A stretch of DNA of 49,988 bases from Spartobacteria bacterium (GCA_009929845.1 RZZM01000003.1:1-49988), one strand, 5' to 3'. Shown: positions 9,801 through 17,862, counted from the stretch's first letter. Notes: generated by a model from the letters alone, not told the origin. Numbers and translations: made by a program.

Positions 9801-12327
9801 CCGCCTGGGCCAGGTCGATACAGGGGCTGTGCACCGTGTTTGTTATCCACGATTCCGTAGCCTTGTAATAGCATCCAAGGAGACTCTTCAAATGATAGTC
9901 CCCATTCAGCTCATCGGCAAACAACGGGTCTTCGTTGATGCTGCGCACATCCTGTCCGCCGCCCTGCCAGTCACACATGGTGGCCTTGATGCCGCCCTGG
10001 CAGCCCACCCACGCCCCGTTGGTCGTATACAGGTCATTGTAATCACCACTGTATGCGCCCATCTGGACATTTACACAAAATTGGCCCGCCCCCGAGGCCA
10101 CTACAATGGAATTACGCAGGTCCAGCGCCCCCCCGGTAATCAATATCTGGTCATTTGAACTGCCAACCACCGTCGCATTGACCAGGTTGTTGTAGAGTGA
10201 ATTGCCCTGCATGAAAACACCGCGCCATCCGCTGTCGGCCACCAGGATATTGGTCAGGCTGTTGTAGACGGATCCCTTGATGGACAGTCCATCTTCGGTG
10301 CTGCTGATCGCGTGCAGGTTCTCAATGCTGTTGGTCGACGCGTTGTCCAGGAAAAGCGCGTTTTTGGACGGATCAACAACCCGGATGTTGCGCAGGCGGC
10401 AGTTGGCGGCCTTCTTCAACCATGCCCCGTAATTCCCACGCCGGAATTCCAGATCTTCAAGCGCGATGTAGGCTACGTCTTCCATGGAAAGATAGTAGGC
10501 GGATATCCCCCAGTCAATGACCGTCGCGCCGCCGCCCCGAAAGGTCACATGCCCGTCCGGCCCGCCGCCGTCATCCGTCAGTATCCGCACGGAACTGCCC
10601 CAGGTGTACGTCCCGTTGTCGATCAACACCAGATCGCCGTATTCCAGATCATAGGCGGACAACACCCCGCTGATGCTGTCCATCGGCAGGTTGGAACTGG
10701 CCCCCCAGTTGGTGGATGCGCCCGGCGCCGTGCAATACACATCGCCCATCGTGTCCGCGTTGTTGATGTAGAAGGTATAAGGCCGCAACTGAAAGGCCGT
10801 GTCGGAGGCATCCCAAAGCGAAGGCGTCGACTCCGAGACCACCCGCCAGCGCGCGTACGGACTGCCGTGCACCCGCGAAATATCCCAGGTATACACCCCG
10901 GGACTGGCAGGCAGGCCGTTGGTGATAAGCTCCCAGTCCCAGGCAATACCATCTTTCCCGTACTGCGCGTATTCCAACCGGAACGTTTCCCCAGCGTTTG
11001 TCAGGCTCGTTCGCCAGCGCAGGTCAACCGCCCCGCGCGCCTGACCTCCGTCATTGAGGCTTACCGCCAACACCCAGTCCGATGACAGGCTTTGCGATGC
11101 ATTGGTGGTATTCCCGTAGGCGCCCATGTTGACGCGATTGCCATTCGGCAGGGGTTCGAGCGAGAAATCCATGCCGGGCGGACCGGTGTCGATAGAGGGA
11201 CTGTGATTGGTCCACATCCCGCTTGCGCTCACCTGCAGGGCGCCGGTTGTGGCGGTCCGGAGCCGGTAATTGGTGGGCGCGACGAATACCGGATTGTGCG
11301 CGAGGCTGTGCACATCCTGGGTCACAAACCGGACCCAGTCATAGAGCGAAGGACGGTTGGTGTTGATTTGGCGGCCCAGGAGGGCCGTGCCAGGGGCATA
11401 GAGATTGTTGTAGTCGCCACAGTACTCACCGGCGGTCCAATAGATACAAAACGCGCCCGCGTTGGTGGCCGCCAAAATGGAATTGGTCAGCGACAACATC
11501 CCGCCGGCCAGTTCGACCTGGCTGTCCACATTGTACGCCAGCACACACGAGAGCACCGTCCCGGAGGTGTCTTCAAATTTCACGCCCGCATCATTGTTGC
11601 GCGTCACGGAGCTTTGGGCCAGCAGGACGGCCTTGGAATCCACAAACCGGCATCCGTAGCCGGACGCGCCGCTCACCGTCAGATTCGAAAATACGGCATT
11701 GGTAACGCCCTCCAGGTGCAACGCCGTATCCCCGCCCCGCAGCCAGGTATCCATCACACTGATGTCGGACGCGCCCTGCACCGAAAGCCCGTAGGTCAAC
11801 ACGCCCGAGGCGCCCACGTTTGAGATGACACACCCCGAGCTGTCCTCAATCAGAATGGCCGCCGTGCCCCCCGTGAAGACCAGATTGTTCAGGTGCACAT
11901 GATCGGCGCCCACCAAATGCAGCCCGTATTTGCTGCCCGATCCCGCCATGCTCCGCTGAAACGTCGAGCGCATCACCGGATTGGTGGTCCCGCGAATCTC
12001 GACAGGCAACCCCGTGGACCCGCTGTTGACCGCGGTGAAAAGCATATCATTCGTCATCAGGTAATGGCCGGTATCCACGTAAATAATGTCGCCCGCCACG
12101 ACCGTATAGTCCGCCATGATTCCCTGGATGCTGGCGCGCGGACAACAGGGATTGGTGCCCGTATACTGGTCATCCCCCGCCCGCTCCGTGTACACATCGC
12201 CGTCCGTTGACGCGTCATTGATGTAGTATTCCTTTGCCTGCGCGCATACCGCCGCCATGGATACAACGACAGACAACACAAGGGTTAACACTGTTTTCCG
12301 ACTTTGGGGCAGGTTATTCTTTTTCAT
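868..12327 (-). CDS. Giant secreted multi-module right-handed parallel beta-helix repeat protein (3819 aa)
   Basis: N-terminal signal peptide (MKKNNLPQSRKTVLTLVLSVVVSMAAVCAQA). Eight repeats of a module running from (Y/F)(I/V)ND..(T)..D.YC through .VYVDTG.Y, GDYN.LY and PLFVD...GDFHL.S to SPCID...EP.PNGG..N.GAYGNT..AS, separated by seven NDGG..RG...LRW Fn3-like segments. C-terminal DTDGDGLSD / DTDGDGMDD calcium-binding-type motifs. Confidence 0.93.
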   Translation of the reverse strand: MKKNNLPQSRKTVLTLVLSVVVSMAAVCAQAKEYYINDASTDGDVYTERAGDDQYTGTNPCCPRASIQGIMADYTVVAGDIIYVDTGHYLMTNDMLFTAVNSGSTGLPVEIRGTTNPVMRSTFQRSMAGSGSKYGLHLVGADHVHLNNLVFTGGTAAILIEDSSGCVISNVGASGVLTYGLSVQGASDISVMDTWLRGGDTALHLEGVTNAVFSNLTVSGASGYGCRFVDSKAVLLAQSSVTRNNDAGVKFEDTSGTVLSCVLAYNVDSQVELAGGMLSLTNSILAATNAGAFCIYWTAGEYCGDYNNLYAPGTALLGRQINTNRPSLYDWVRFVTQDVHSLAHNPVFVAPTNYRLRTATTGALQVSASGMWTNHSPSIDTGPPGMDFSLEPLPNGNRVNMGAYGNTTNASQSLSSDWVLAVSLNDGGQARGAVDLRWRTSLTNAGETFRLEYAQYGKDGIAWDWELITNGLPASPGVYTWDISRVHGSPYARWRVVSESTPSLWDASDTAFQLRPYTFYINNADTMGDVYCTAPGASTNWGASSNLPMDSISGVLSAYDLEYGDLVLIDNGTYTWGSSVRILTDDGGGPDGHVTFRGGGATVIDWGISAYYLSMEDVAYIALEDLEFRRGNYGAWLKKAANCRLRNIRVVDPSKNALFLDNASTNSIENLHAISSTEDGLSIKGSVYNSLTNILVADSGWRGVFMQGNSLYNNLVNATVVGSSNDQILITGGALDLRNSIVVASGAGQFCVNVQMGAYSGDYNDLYTTNGAWVGCQGGIKATMCDWQGGGQDVRSINEDPLFADELNGDYHLKSLLGCYYKATESWITNTVHSPCIDLAQADMVYTNEPAPNGGRRNLGAYGNTGQASKGRTDPWLMTLSCGDGGIVRGATVLRWTMGNVNSNDTATVRYSIDGGVTWELVGTAVAGVESIAWNPGSLTSASCLWQVVVGTVSNQTDQPFAVNPTAYYINDDSLSNDVYCVRTGDNRYLGLRPDEPMASLEILLQVHDLQPGNVVYVDTGTYVTPSNIVISAADGGSQVGGYVTIQGSTNPPAMGTLFVNTRASGYGLHLSGGAWTELSDIVFTGSAYGVYIEDSTNCWLRRLTIRAANEAGVMFDGSRDCQLTHSVIWSNRNGVRITGGTGNNGISFCTIAYNTDDQVNFASGYLELFNSILVAQGAGSYCIYESAGLYSYAGDYNDLYTEGGAYVGYANAQNRPTLSDWYIASGGQDGSSLAHEPLFADPAAGNFHLMSTVGRYDEYADTWVQDMQHSPCIDTADPWADIYNIEPEPNGGVANIGAYGQSAQASKSTNIWITAITYNDGGTARGEVTLRWATVTNMPGTVQLIYLPGNGDEIIITNGVPATNGICQWDTALTVAGFQGSPIAQWRVRSESNPNIYDTIDHTFELRPFTLFVNDGYTINDRYCNRPGRPFNSGVFSNVPLNSLVRVLDEYDLEYDDTVYVDTGFYASLATVHFTAADAGSTNGLLYIQGSTNGVGARFVADPSPLSTVKAHVHIDVADYIQLSDLKFEGSAHGIHIESAENILLDGITVERTTNVGILVENSTSNQFFGIRIQETTTNGLALISSSGNTVSNSIFWANEGAGAYISGNNNYFENCVFAANQSNQIILADGSISLYYNIIVSALPYTYGLYLKNGIYQGNYNNWFHTNGAYVAWHQGSKACLSDWQSASGGWDWSSQANEPFFVDEVLGDFHLRSRAVEGTYVSATHTWVMFPEHSPCIDACDPFASATNEPSPNGDRRNLGAYGNTAEASKSLTNSWVSVLSYNDGGVARHTADLYWLAYAAGSGEYIDLHYSLDAGATWTLLTSTLIDYGYFSYEWDISGLTNYPDVKWKVTLQSDTNVTDESDACFAINPMRYYVNDASTNGDIYCSVAGDALFDGLNTNRPAPDVAMLLDIHDIEPGGTVFIDTGVYAHDVDVIVTSNDMGSAQAPVRFKGSANHAFGGSLFIPGTGVEGAFIIDEAEYVEVHELCFSGTEYGVYAADAVGCVLSNLTVRNTAREGIYVNGMDGVKLCRLDVMGSGNDGLYADGDGMLVSRCASWRNTKSGFTIKGISNTVEHCVATGNTNSQFVLASGSANFRCNIAVNTSTNGYAIRHDGNAYVGDYNDFYTATNCLLASKGGKAQPYLCDWQRVTTQDVYSLSHRPWFVDEALGDFHLRSSTASGTVVGVDGLRTNFAEHSPCIDAGPVFGAVTNEPTPHGGYINLGLYGNTAEASLSDTNDWLLAISFNDGGTARGTNVPLRWRSGMQVPSTPLQIDFSRDNGANWEVIATNLPASDELYAWDTTLCLGSPFARWRVSAGSATDVVDRSFYVRPLLLYVNDDATAGDIYCANVGLESATGTSSNDPLPSLQEVVDRYDLDYGDTVYIDTGFYVVTNGWVLSAEDSGSSSGMVRIVGSTNTAAGGTQIYDPQTNINSRGLMLNASAYVQASWLAFTGAWHGVELSGASDCALENIIIRNALSAGLLIDEGDSNALAQVVIERCAGNGLQIASADDTALRDIQVSACGSNALFADRADGLTVYRSRFLASAHHGLASYGTDGLALSNCVVARNQGHGLHADGGDVTLINCSLVSNEQYGVFADSASLAMRYSIVTASGGGNYCMYLTEDYAGNYNNLYPAHGALAGFYTYPRIALADWQSATTQDVLSLTHEPLFVDPLNDDYHLQSISGHYTPTGWVANVEHSSCIDAGAPFSFGMTNEPDPNGGRINLGAYGNTVEASLSSTNGRVVALSQNDGGVYRNPLTLRWLADSAVTTVDLEYSTNGVDWITIAVGVNAGVGTNTWVITNSCIDMLWRVVASTWTDVVDRVFTVNPEAFYVNDTNTVGDVFCTAPGHVTNRGIRASAPALRLQDLLDLNDLEERDTVYVDSGYYNPTSTIIFSAQDSGGTGGYVTVCGNTNPAPMTFFQWPANKDGLRLDDARDVAIVNMVMSNGDYAINMEDTTRCLVSNVTIAGAAKAAVYMKGVSNAVDSCRLFNGKVGVYTEGNHARILRSVIWSNAGSGIYIKNSDNVRCENNVLWRNADPGLYVDGGSNWIENCTLVDNRGAQVSLDGDSAWLYNNIIATADTNGYCINHSIDQYVGDYNDLYTGRGGAVGLLKDDVLFLADWQRATTQDIYSLNRDPLFVDRDAGDLHLRSITESGTWVNVLGARTNFSEHSPCIDAGPVFTLATNEPDPNGGRINLGAYGQTEWASLSRTNPWLLVLSLNDGGIYEMPTNMALRWNYGNMSAGTPVDLWITRDDGNTWLSAASNITVGAQFVDWSATNLAGSPLCHWLITTGSVSDAIADTNVAPFSLHPFMCFVNDTQTLNDVYCLAPGSLTNNGVSAETPQGSLQALLDRYDFGGGDQVFVDTGEYLLTNNVRFVADDSGAPGYPLFVIGSTNGSRFTRNASSNDCYGFEFDEVANLCLDGIEFVGGYSALHFTDVESCILSNLLVGQCANVGIHFGTSDSNRLAHVTVRECGAGVYINGHDNAIDHSLVFLNLLYGVRTDGAGSNRIQSCTIAYNGNGVIEGNYQIGFLSPGSVHNSIVIAEIVPGHTGREHVYCFASNTVNYYHGDYNDLYAFPNAGGIAPEYPSLTNWVSVTNQDVHSISENPWFVDAVNGDFHLQSSAPTGAWQNASSSWVSFPTNSPCIDTGYIQSDSNLEPMPNGGMINIGAYGNTEWASRSVDTDGDGLSDTFEAYARGFRWGLDPYAYKPFGSDPNLADTDGDGMDDYREYISGTDPTDTNQCFAVTQLYPTVDDHVILSWASAYERIYAIQWTTNLMLPYTYLATNLVATPPVNTYVVTNNLPVRSTFFRFLVEME

Positions 12328-12784
12328 GTTCCATCATTTCCAGTGCGCCAATGCGCCACATACGCACATCCCGCGCGGGAAAAACTTTCCTCGCGCCGTC
12401 CGTCCATAATTTCCGGTTTGCGCCCGCAAGGCTATCATGCGCGGTCACAATATAACACAACTCTTTACCGCCTATACAGATACCCATTCGGGCCCGTTTT
12501 ATTAATGCCGCCGGGGGAACTATTAAACGCCCTGGCCACATTGCTGTCGTCCTGTCTTATAGGCATGTAAAGCAGGCCCCATGCCGAAATCGCCATGAAG
12601 GATACCGCGCTGCTGTTTCACATCCCGGGCAAACAACTGAATTATTTTGACCTCTTTCGATTGAAATTCGACTCGCGCGGCCCGTGCTTATCGGGGGTTA
12701 AAACCCAGCTCCTTACGGAGCTAATGTTTGACTGAGAGCGTCAAAGAAATTTCAAATATCTTTGGCCAGAAGCCCATTTTTCGC

Positions 12785-13321
12785 TCATTTCATCCATGCC
12801 CCGATGGCCAGGTAGACAATCATGCCGAGGGTGGCGCCCAGTTTGAAGAGGATGACAAGGATGCGTGCCATGACGGCACCCCACGCAATGGAGGCGGCCT
12901 GCCCATCATGCCGGAGGCGATTGCGCTCGACGAGGAAGGCGGCCGCGAAGCTGCCTGCCATCATGCCGATCAGGCTGCCGAGTAGCAGCACCGGTATAAG
13001 AAATCCGCCGATCACCATCCCGGCCAGTCCGCCAACCAGGGCCGCCAGGCCGGCCCTATTGGAACCACCGCGTTTCTTGACCCCCCACGCGCCGGCCAGG
13101 GTTTCAAATACCTCCGCGGCGGCGGAAATCAGCAGGAAGAGCGCAACCATCCACCAGCCAGGAAAGCCGGTCCGGCTGATCAGGGTTAAAAGCGCCGCCG
13201 CGCCCGCCACTACCCAGGTTCCGGAAAAAGACACCGCCGACAACCCGACGCCCGTCAGGCAGAGAATCCAAACCAACGCAACCCCTGCCCACAGAGCTGC
13301 CTGATGAAAAAAAGCGGACAA
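12785..13321 (-). CDS. DUF456-like small multi-pass membrane protein
   Basis: 178 aa with several hydrophobic helices and Gly-rich segments (LVGGLAGMVIGGFLIPVLLLGSLIGMMAGSFAAAFLVE) typical of DUF456 proteins. Confidence 0.7.
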   Translation of the reverse strand: MSAFFHQAALWAGVALVWILCLTGVGLSAVSFSGTWVVAGAAALLTLISRTGFPGWWMVALFLLISAAAEVFETLAGAWGVKKRGGSNRAGLAALVGGLAGMVIGGFLIPVLLLGSLIGMMAGSFAAAFLVERNRLRHDGQAASIAWGAVMARILVILFKLGATLGMIVYLAIGAWMK

Positions 13322-13327
13322 TGCAAC

Positions 13328-14299
13328 CTATTCGGACTGTGTTTCGACTACCAGCGCAGGTTCAATGCCCGAATACACATTCAGGCGCATCTTCTGAAGG
13401 ATGTCATTGAGCTGTTCCGCATTGAGCTGGGTGGAAAGCATGGGCACCGTAATCTTTGTGTCCTGTTCGAGGAGAATGCGTTTGGTAACGTCCTGATACC
13501 CCGGCTTGCCGACAGCCAGGACGTGATCGCCCTTGTAGACATCCAGCCCTTCAATCGGCGAGGACCCCACCAGGATACCGTCGATCTCAATCAGGGCGGG
13601 ATCGGCGTCGGTGGAAATGCTCAGTTTGACGGTAGGACGGCCTTTCTGCTGCTCAAGACGCTTCGCCAGCGCAGTTTCGAGTTCGGGTACGGCCTTGCGG
13701 ATGGCCAGGTCCAACAGATTCAGGACATCATCTTCGCCCAGGATGGTTGACATAGCTTCCGTCTGCCGGAATTTATCACTCGCGGAACCGTCCGCCACAG
13801 CGACCACCCCGCCGTCGACCGCATCCAACGCCTGGATCATGACGCGTACCGTGACCTTGGAAAAGTCTGCCTGGTAGCCTCCCTGATTGACCATTTGTTT
13901 TCCCGTGGAAAAACTGACCAGCGCCCCGCGCAGCACAACATCCGCGCGCAAGGCCTGCGCGGCCTGGATAAACGAAGGCTTCGTGGGGGTATCGCGGCTC
14001 TGGTCCCGCAAGAAATTATGCTTGTCCGGATCTGCGCCGTCGCGGTACTGGAGGGCCTCGATCTGCTGGATAAAATCACGCCGGTCGATCAGGGCAATAT
14101 TTTCATCGCCGAGCAAATCCTTCTGAAGGAAATAGACGCCCTTGCCGGCCAACGATTCCGGAGAGATCAGGCCACCGAGCTTGGCGTCCGACCCCATACC
14201 CGTATCATCTTCAAAATCCAGGATTGCCACACGCATTGGCGCCGCATTTACCGTTGCGCCCATCATTGCCACTGCCAGCCATATGATCACTTTTTTCAT
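13328..14299 (-). CDS. Secreted CsgG-like protein with C-terminal PEGA-like domain
   Basis: Signal peptide MKKVIIWLAVAMMGATVNAAP, MRVAILDFEDDTG..., and a PEGA-type segment (ALIEIDGILVGSSPIEGLDVYKGDHVLAVGKPGYQDVTKRI). Start set at 14299 because GAGGAGGAAGGTC-ATG is a strong SD; the 14470 start is unlikely. Confidence 0.75.
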   Translation of the reverse strand: MKKVIIWLAVAMMGATVNAAPMRVAILDFEDDTGMGSDAKLGGLISPESLAGKGVYFLQKDLLGDENIALIDRRDFIQQIEALQYRDGADPDKHNFLRDQSRDTPTKPSFIQAAQALRADVVLRGALVSFSTGKQMVNQGGYQADFSKVTVRVMIQALDAVDGGVVAVADGSASDKFRQTEAMSTILGEDDVLNLLDLAIRKAVPELETALAKRLEQQKGRPTVKLSISTDADPALIEIDGILVGSSPIEGLDVYKGDHVLAVGKPGYQDVTKRILLEQDTKITVPMLSTQLNAEQLNDILQKMRLNVYSGIEPALVVETQSE

Positions 14300-14495
14300 G
14301 ACCTTCCTCCTCATTGTTAGGTTTTCACTCAATTCTGACTGCACTTTACCACCTGAACCCATTTCAGGTACACAAGATTTGACGGATAAAAGCAGAAGAT
14401 ATTCATCGGCAACGGAGGGTATAGCTATCCAAAGGATCAGGCCTGCAGCATTGCCGTCGAACCCGTGCAAAGCGTAGACTGGTGTGGTTCAGGCG

Positions 14496-15767
14496 CTATA
14501 AGGACTGGGCGAGATGCTGTTGGAACGTGGATATCTCTTCGGGGGTCATATCGCGCCAGCGGTTGGTGCGCACGCGGAAGGCGATGGAATCCGGCTTCAG
14601 GATGAAGCTGGTGACATGTTTGCCGTCGAGGGAGAAGACATGCGCACGGCCATGGTCCCCGCAGGCGATCCAGGCGTCGCTTTTGATATCAAAAAACAGT
14701 TGCTGGGGCGTGGCGCACCGGGCGTCTTCCAGGGCCTTGTGGGTGGGCCGTTCCTTCCGGCGTTCCTCGCTGTGCTGCGTCCGGCGGCGGGCCTGCCGGT
14801 CAGTCCGCTCAAGTGAAACAACCAACTGGCGCATGACGGCAGGGATACGTTTCAGTGCCCGGGAGGCGTCTATCAGGCGTCCCTCATGGCGAAGATGGTT
14901 CACCTTCTTTTCCAGGTTCATCAGTTCATGGCGCACCAACTGGCAGGCGCGGCCGATGCCCGGCTCCCATCCGTCGGCAAAGAGTTCCTGGAGTCGCTCC
15001 CAGGGGAGGTACGAAAGCACATTCAGGTGCAGCTTCACATGGCGGGCGGGGTCGCGCGACTCAACCACCTGGAAGGTCAGCGCCAACCGGCGCTCCTGTT
15101 GCGGATGCTGCGCGTCCGCGGGCAGCATAAAATAACCCGCCACCACCTGCGCAAGCACCGCGTAGGTTTTGGAGGACTTCCCGAACGTACTCAACTGCTC
15201 GGTGGTCAGTTCCTTGCCGTACTGCAACGCGGCCAGCACCCGCGGCGGTTTGGCGTAGAGATCGCTGATGCGCTCATCGCCCGCGTCCAGGAACATCTGG
15301 CTCAGGTCCTGCCATTGCGGTACGCCCATGGAATTGAAGCCCTTGAACACGGACAATGCGGAGGGCGGCACGGAGGCCGCGGAGCCGGCCTGCTCGGTAT
15401 AGAAATCATATACATGTCCGGGGGTGTAGAGATTGCATTCCGCCTCCGCGTCTTCCAACGCCGCGCCGATCTGGTCGCGCATCGAAGGTGATACATCCAG
15501 TTGCCACTCCTCCGACGCCCGCAACGTCATGTGAAGCGCAAGCGGAATCTGTTTTTCGCGGGCGGGTGCCTTGCCGAATTTTTCCAGATACAGGTCACGC
15601 ATCAAAGTGCGCAACGCATCCACCACCGCCTGCTCCCGCCGCTCCGCGCGCGAACGCTTCGGCACTACGGGAACTATACCCTCCGGTTCCGGCGACGACA
15701 CCCCTGTCGCAATGGCGCCCTCGTCAGGACCGGCATTTTCCTCAACCTGCATGTCAATAGTATCCAT
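14496..15767 (-). CDS. Conserved-looking hypothetical protein, about 424 aa, family not recognised
   Basis: Long ORF on the coding strand with a start at MDTIDMQ (15767) or 15806; no recognisable family motif. Confidence 0.7.
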   Translation of the reverse strand: MDTIDMQVEENAGPDEGAIATGVSSPEPEGIVPVVPKRSRAERREQAVVDALRTLMRDLYLEKFGKAPAREKQIPLALHMTLRASEEWQLDVSPSMRDQIGAALEDAEAECNLYTPGHVYDFYTEQAGSAASVPPSALSVFKGFNSMGVPQWQDLSQMFLDAGDERISDLYAKPPRVLAALQYGKELTTEQLSTFGKSSKTYAVLAQVVAGYFMLPADAQHPQQERRLALTFQVVESRDPARHVKLHLNVLSYLPWERLQELFADGWEPGIGRACQLVRHELMNLEKKVNHLRHEGRLIDASRALKRIPAVMRQLVVSLERTDRQARRRTQHSEERRKERPTHKALEDARCATPQQLFFDIKSDAWIACGDHGRAHVFSLDGKHVTSFILKPDSIAFRVRTNRWRDMTPEEISTFQQHLAQSL

Positions 15768-15868
15768 AACAGTGGCGTTTTTAGTACAACCGCCGCATAT
15801 ATGCAATGCCTATTATCTTCCCGACCGCCATTGCTTTGCGCCAAGGCGCCGACGTCACGGGCGGCCGG

Positions 15869-17173
15869 TCAGACCTCCAGCCCCATCCGCGGGATGCGAA
15901 GGCGCTGGCGCGCGTTTTCTCCCTTGAGGAGGTTTTCTCGGCGTGCCGGGGGAACATCGCGATCGGTTTTCGGGCCCTGTTCCAGGAAAAGCGAGCTGCC
16001 GACATGGACCGTATGTTTTCCGTATTGCTGGTTGATTTGATCCACTACACGCGCGGCCCGCGCCAGGCGCTCGATACGCAAGCGGTCCTCAAAAAGCTCC
16101 ATCTGCGTACAGCGGTCTTCTTCCAGTCCGGTCAACACCACCATGGTGGTCCGGTAAAGATCGCCCGGCGCCAACAGGCGTTCAAAGAGGTCACGCACAA
16201 TCGGCAAGACCTCCTGCGTGGACGCGGTGGGACGGTTCAGGCGGGCTTCGAGGGCGTCCTGCCGGTAGTCCTGCCAGCGCAGGACCACCACAAGTTTGCG
16301 GGCGCGCAGCTTGTAGCGTCGCATCTTAATAAAGGCGGATTCCACATTGCGCACGAGTTTGGCGTAAATGAAATCGGGGTCCGAGGAGGGTGAGGTAAAG
16401 GTTTTGCCCTTGCTGATTGAGGCGTAGGTTTTCTTTTCATCGGGATCGACCGGATGGATGAGGTGTCCGCGCAACTCATGCCACAGCTCGTCCCCCACCT
16501 TGCCCATCATTTTTTTCACCCACGCCTCGGGCCGCTGAATGAAGTCATACGGGGTATTGACCCCATGCTTGCGCAGCATAGAGGCGCTGTTGGGGCCGAT
16601 GCCCCAGACCTGGTCGATGGTATGCCGCTGCAGGAAGAGTTCCACATGCGCGCCGCCCACCGCGGTGAACCCCAGGGGCTTGCGGAATTTGGACGCCAGT
16701 TTGGCCAGGCCCTTGGAGAGGCCCAGGCCCACCGAGACCCCGAGGTCCAGCTCTTCGCAAATCTCCCGCTGAATGCGCCTCGCTATATCCGGATAGGACA
16801 TGTGGTGCAGACGGCGGAGGCCGGTGAGGTCCGCGAACCCCTCATCAATGGAATACTCCTCCACCATGGGGGTGTAGCGTCGCGCGATCTCGAACATGCG
16901 CTTGGAATAGATGCTGTAGGTCTCGTAGTCGCTGGGCAGCACTACCAGCTCCGGGCACATCTTGCGCGCCTCCCACAGCGACACCCCGCGCTTAATCCCG
17001 AGCGCCTTGGCCTCGTAACTGGCACACGCGATGATGCCCCGTTCCTTGCCGGTGACCACCGGACGCCCCTTGAGCTCCGGATGCACCGACTGCTCGACCG
17101 ACGTAAAGAACGCGTCGCCGTCAAAATGCATCACCGCGTTGGGATAGGACGAATGGAACATTAATTTTTGCAT
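15869..17173 (-). CDS. Y-family (DinB/UmuC-type) translesion DNA polymerase
   Basis: MHFDGDAFFTSVEQSVHPELKGRPVVTG, ACASYEAKALGIKRG, EEYSIDEGFADLTG, SVGLGLSKGLAKLASKFRKP and VWGIGPNSASMLRKHG are Y-family polymerase motifs. Start at MQKLMFHSS (17173). Confidence 0.93.
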   Translation of the reverse strand: MQKLMFHSSYPNAVMHFDGDAFFTSVEQSVHPELKGRPVVTGKERGIIACASYEAKALGIKRGVSLWEARKMCPELVVLPSDYETYSIYSKRMFEIARRYTPMVEEYSIDEGFADLTGLRRLHHMSYPDIARRIQREICEELDLGVSVGLGLSKGLAKLASKFRKPLGFTAVGGAHVELFLQRHTIDQVWGIGPNSASMLRKHGVNTPYDFIQRPEAWVKKMMGKVGDELWHELRGHLIHPVDPDEKKTYASISKGKTFTSPSSDPDFIYAKLVRNVESAFIKMRRYKLRARKLVVVLRWQDYRQDALEARLNRPTASTQEVLPIVRDLFERLLAPGDLYRTTMVVLTGLEEDRCTQMELFEDRLRIERLARAARVVDQINQQYGKHTVHVGSSLFLEQGPKTDRDVPPARRENLLKGENARQRLRIPRMGLEV

Positions 17174-17205
17174 GGCACACGATATCCGATCATTGTCACA
17201 TCCTG

Positions 17206-17793
17206 CTACCGATACTTGCGAATCACACTGCGTACGACGCCGCCGATTGAGCAGGACTGCTGCGGGCGGATGCGCTGGTAGTTTTTGTTGGCCGGGTCCA
17301 GGAAGACGCCCTGGCGGTCCCGCCCGAAAAATTTGAGGGTCCACTCGCCGTCCACCTGCGCCACCACCACGTCATTCCGGCGGGGGGTCACCCCCTTTTC
17401 CACCAGCACGATGTCCCCCGGCTGGATCCCCGCCTCAATCATCGAATCACCCGTCACCGTCAGCATAAAGGTCGCCTCGGGCCGCTCGACCAGGAATTCA
17501 TCCAGGCTCAATGTATCCACCAGTTCCTCTTCCGCCGGCGAGGGAAACCCGGCCTGCACCGCGCCCAGCAACCGGATGGAGCCGATCAATTTGCTGGCAG
17601 GCGCTATTTTCCCATCCCGGCTTTTGGACAGGTAGCCATACATCTCCAGGCGTTTGAGCAGCCCGTACACCGCGTTTTTGGAGCGATAGTTAAACAGCTC
17701 CAACATCTCCCCATAGCCCGGCATACGATGCTCCCTGCGCACAAAATCACGCAAACACCCAACCTTTTCCGCCAAATTTGTTTTTCGGGGCAT
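17206..17793 (-). CDS. LexA-type repressor: N-terminal LexA-like wHTH plus C-terminal UmuD-like S24 self-cleaving domain
   Basis: wHTH: LRDFVRREHRMPGYGEMLELFNYRSKNAVYGLLKRLEMYGYL. Cleavage site VQAGFPSPAEEE, catalytic Ser in TVTGDSMIEAGI, Lys in GEWTLKFF. Start MPRKTN with GGAGG upstream at 17793. Confidence 0.92.
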   Translation of the reverse strand: MPRKTNLAEKVGCLRDFVRREHRMPGYGEMLELFNYRSKNAVYGLLKRLEMYGYLSKSRDGKIAPASKLIGSIRLLGAVQAGFPSPAEEELVDTLSLDEFLVERPEATFMLTVTGDSMIEAGIQPGDIVLVEKGVTPRRNDVVVAQVDGEWTLKFFGRDRQGVFLDPANKNYQRIRPQQSCSIGGVVRSVIRKYR

Positions 17794-17862
17794 AGCTGCC
17801 TCCATTTCCATGTTTTTCACGTCCCGGCCATGCCTTGCACAGCCCGTTTTCATTACACATGC

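Noticed and set aside
15768-15868. Terminator or second SOS box between the polymerase and the 424-aa ORF
   Set aside because: Only a weak GCGCC-AA-GGCGC repeat and no GAAC-N4-GTTC; not strong enough to call.
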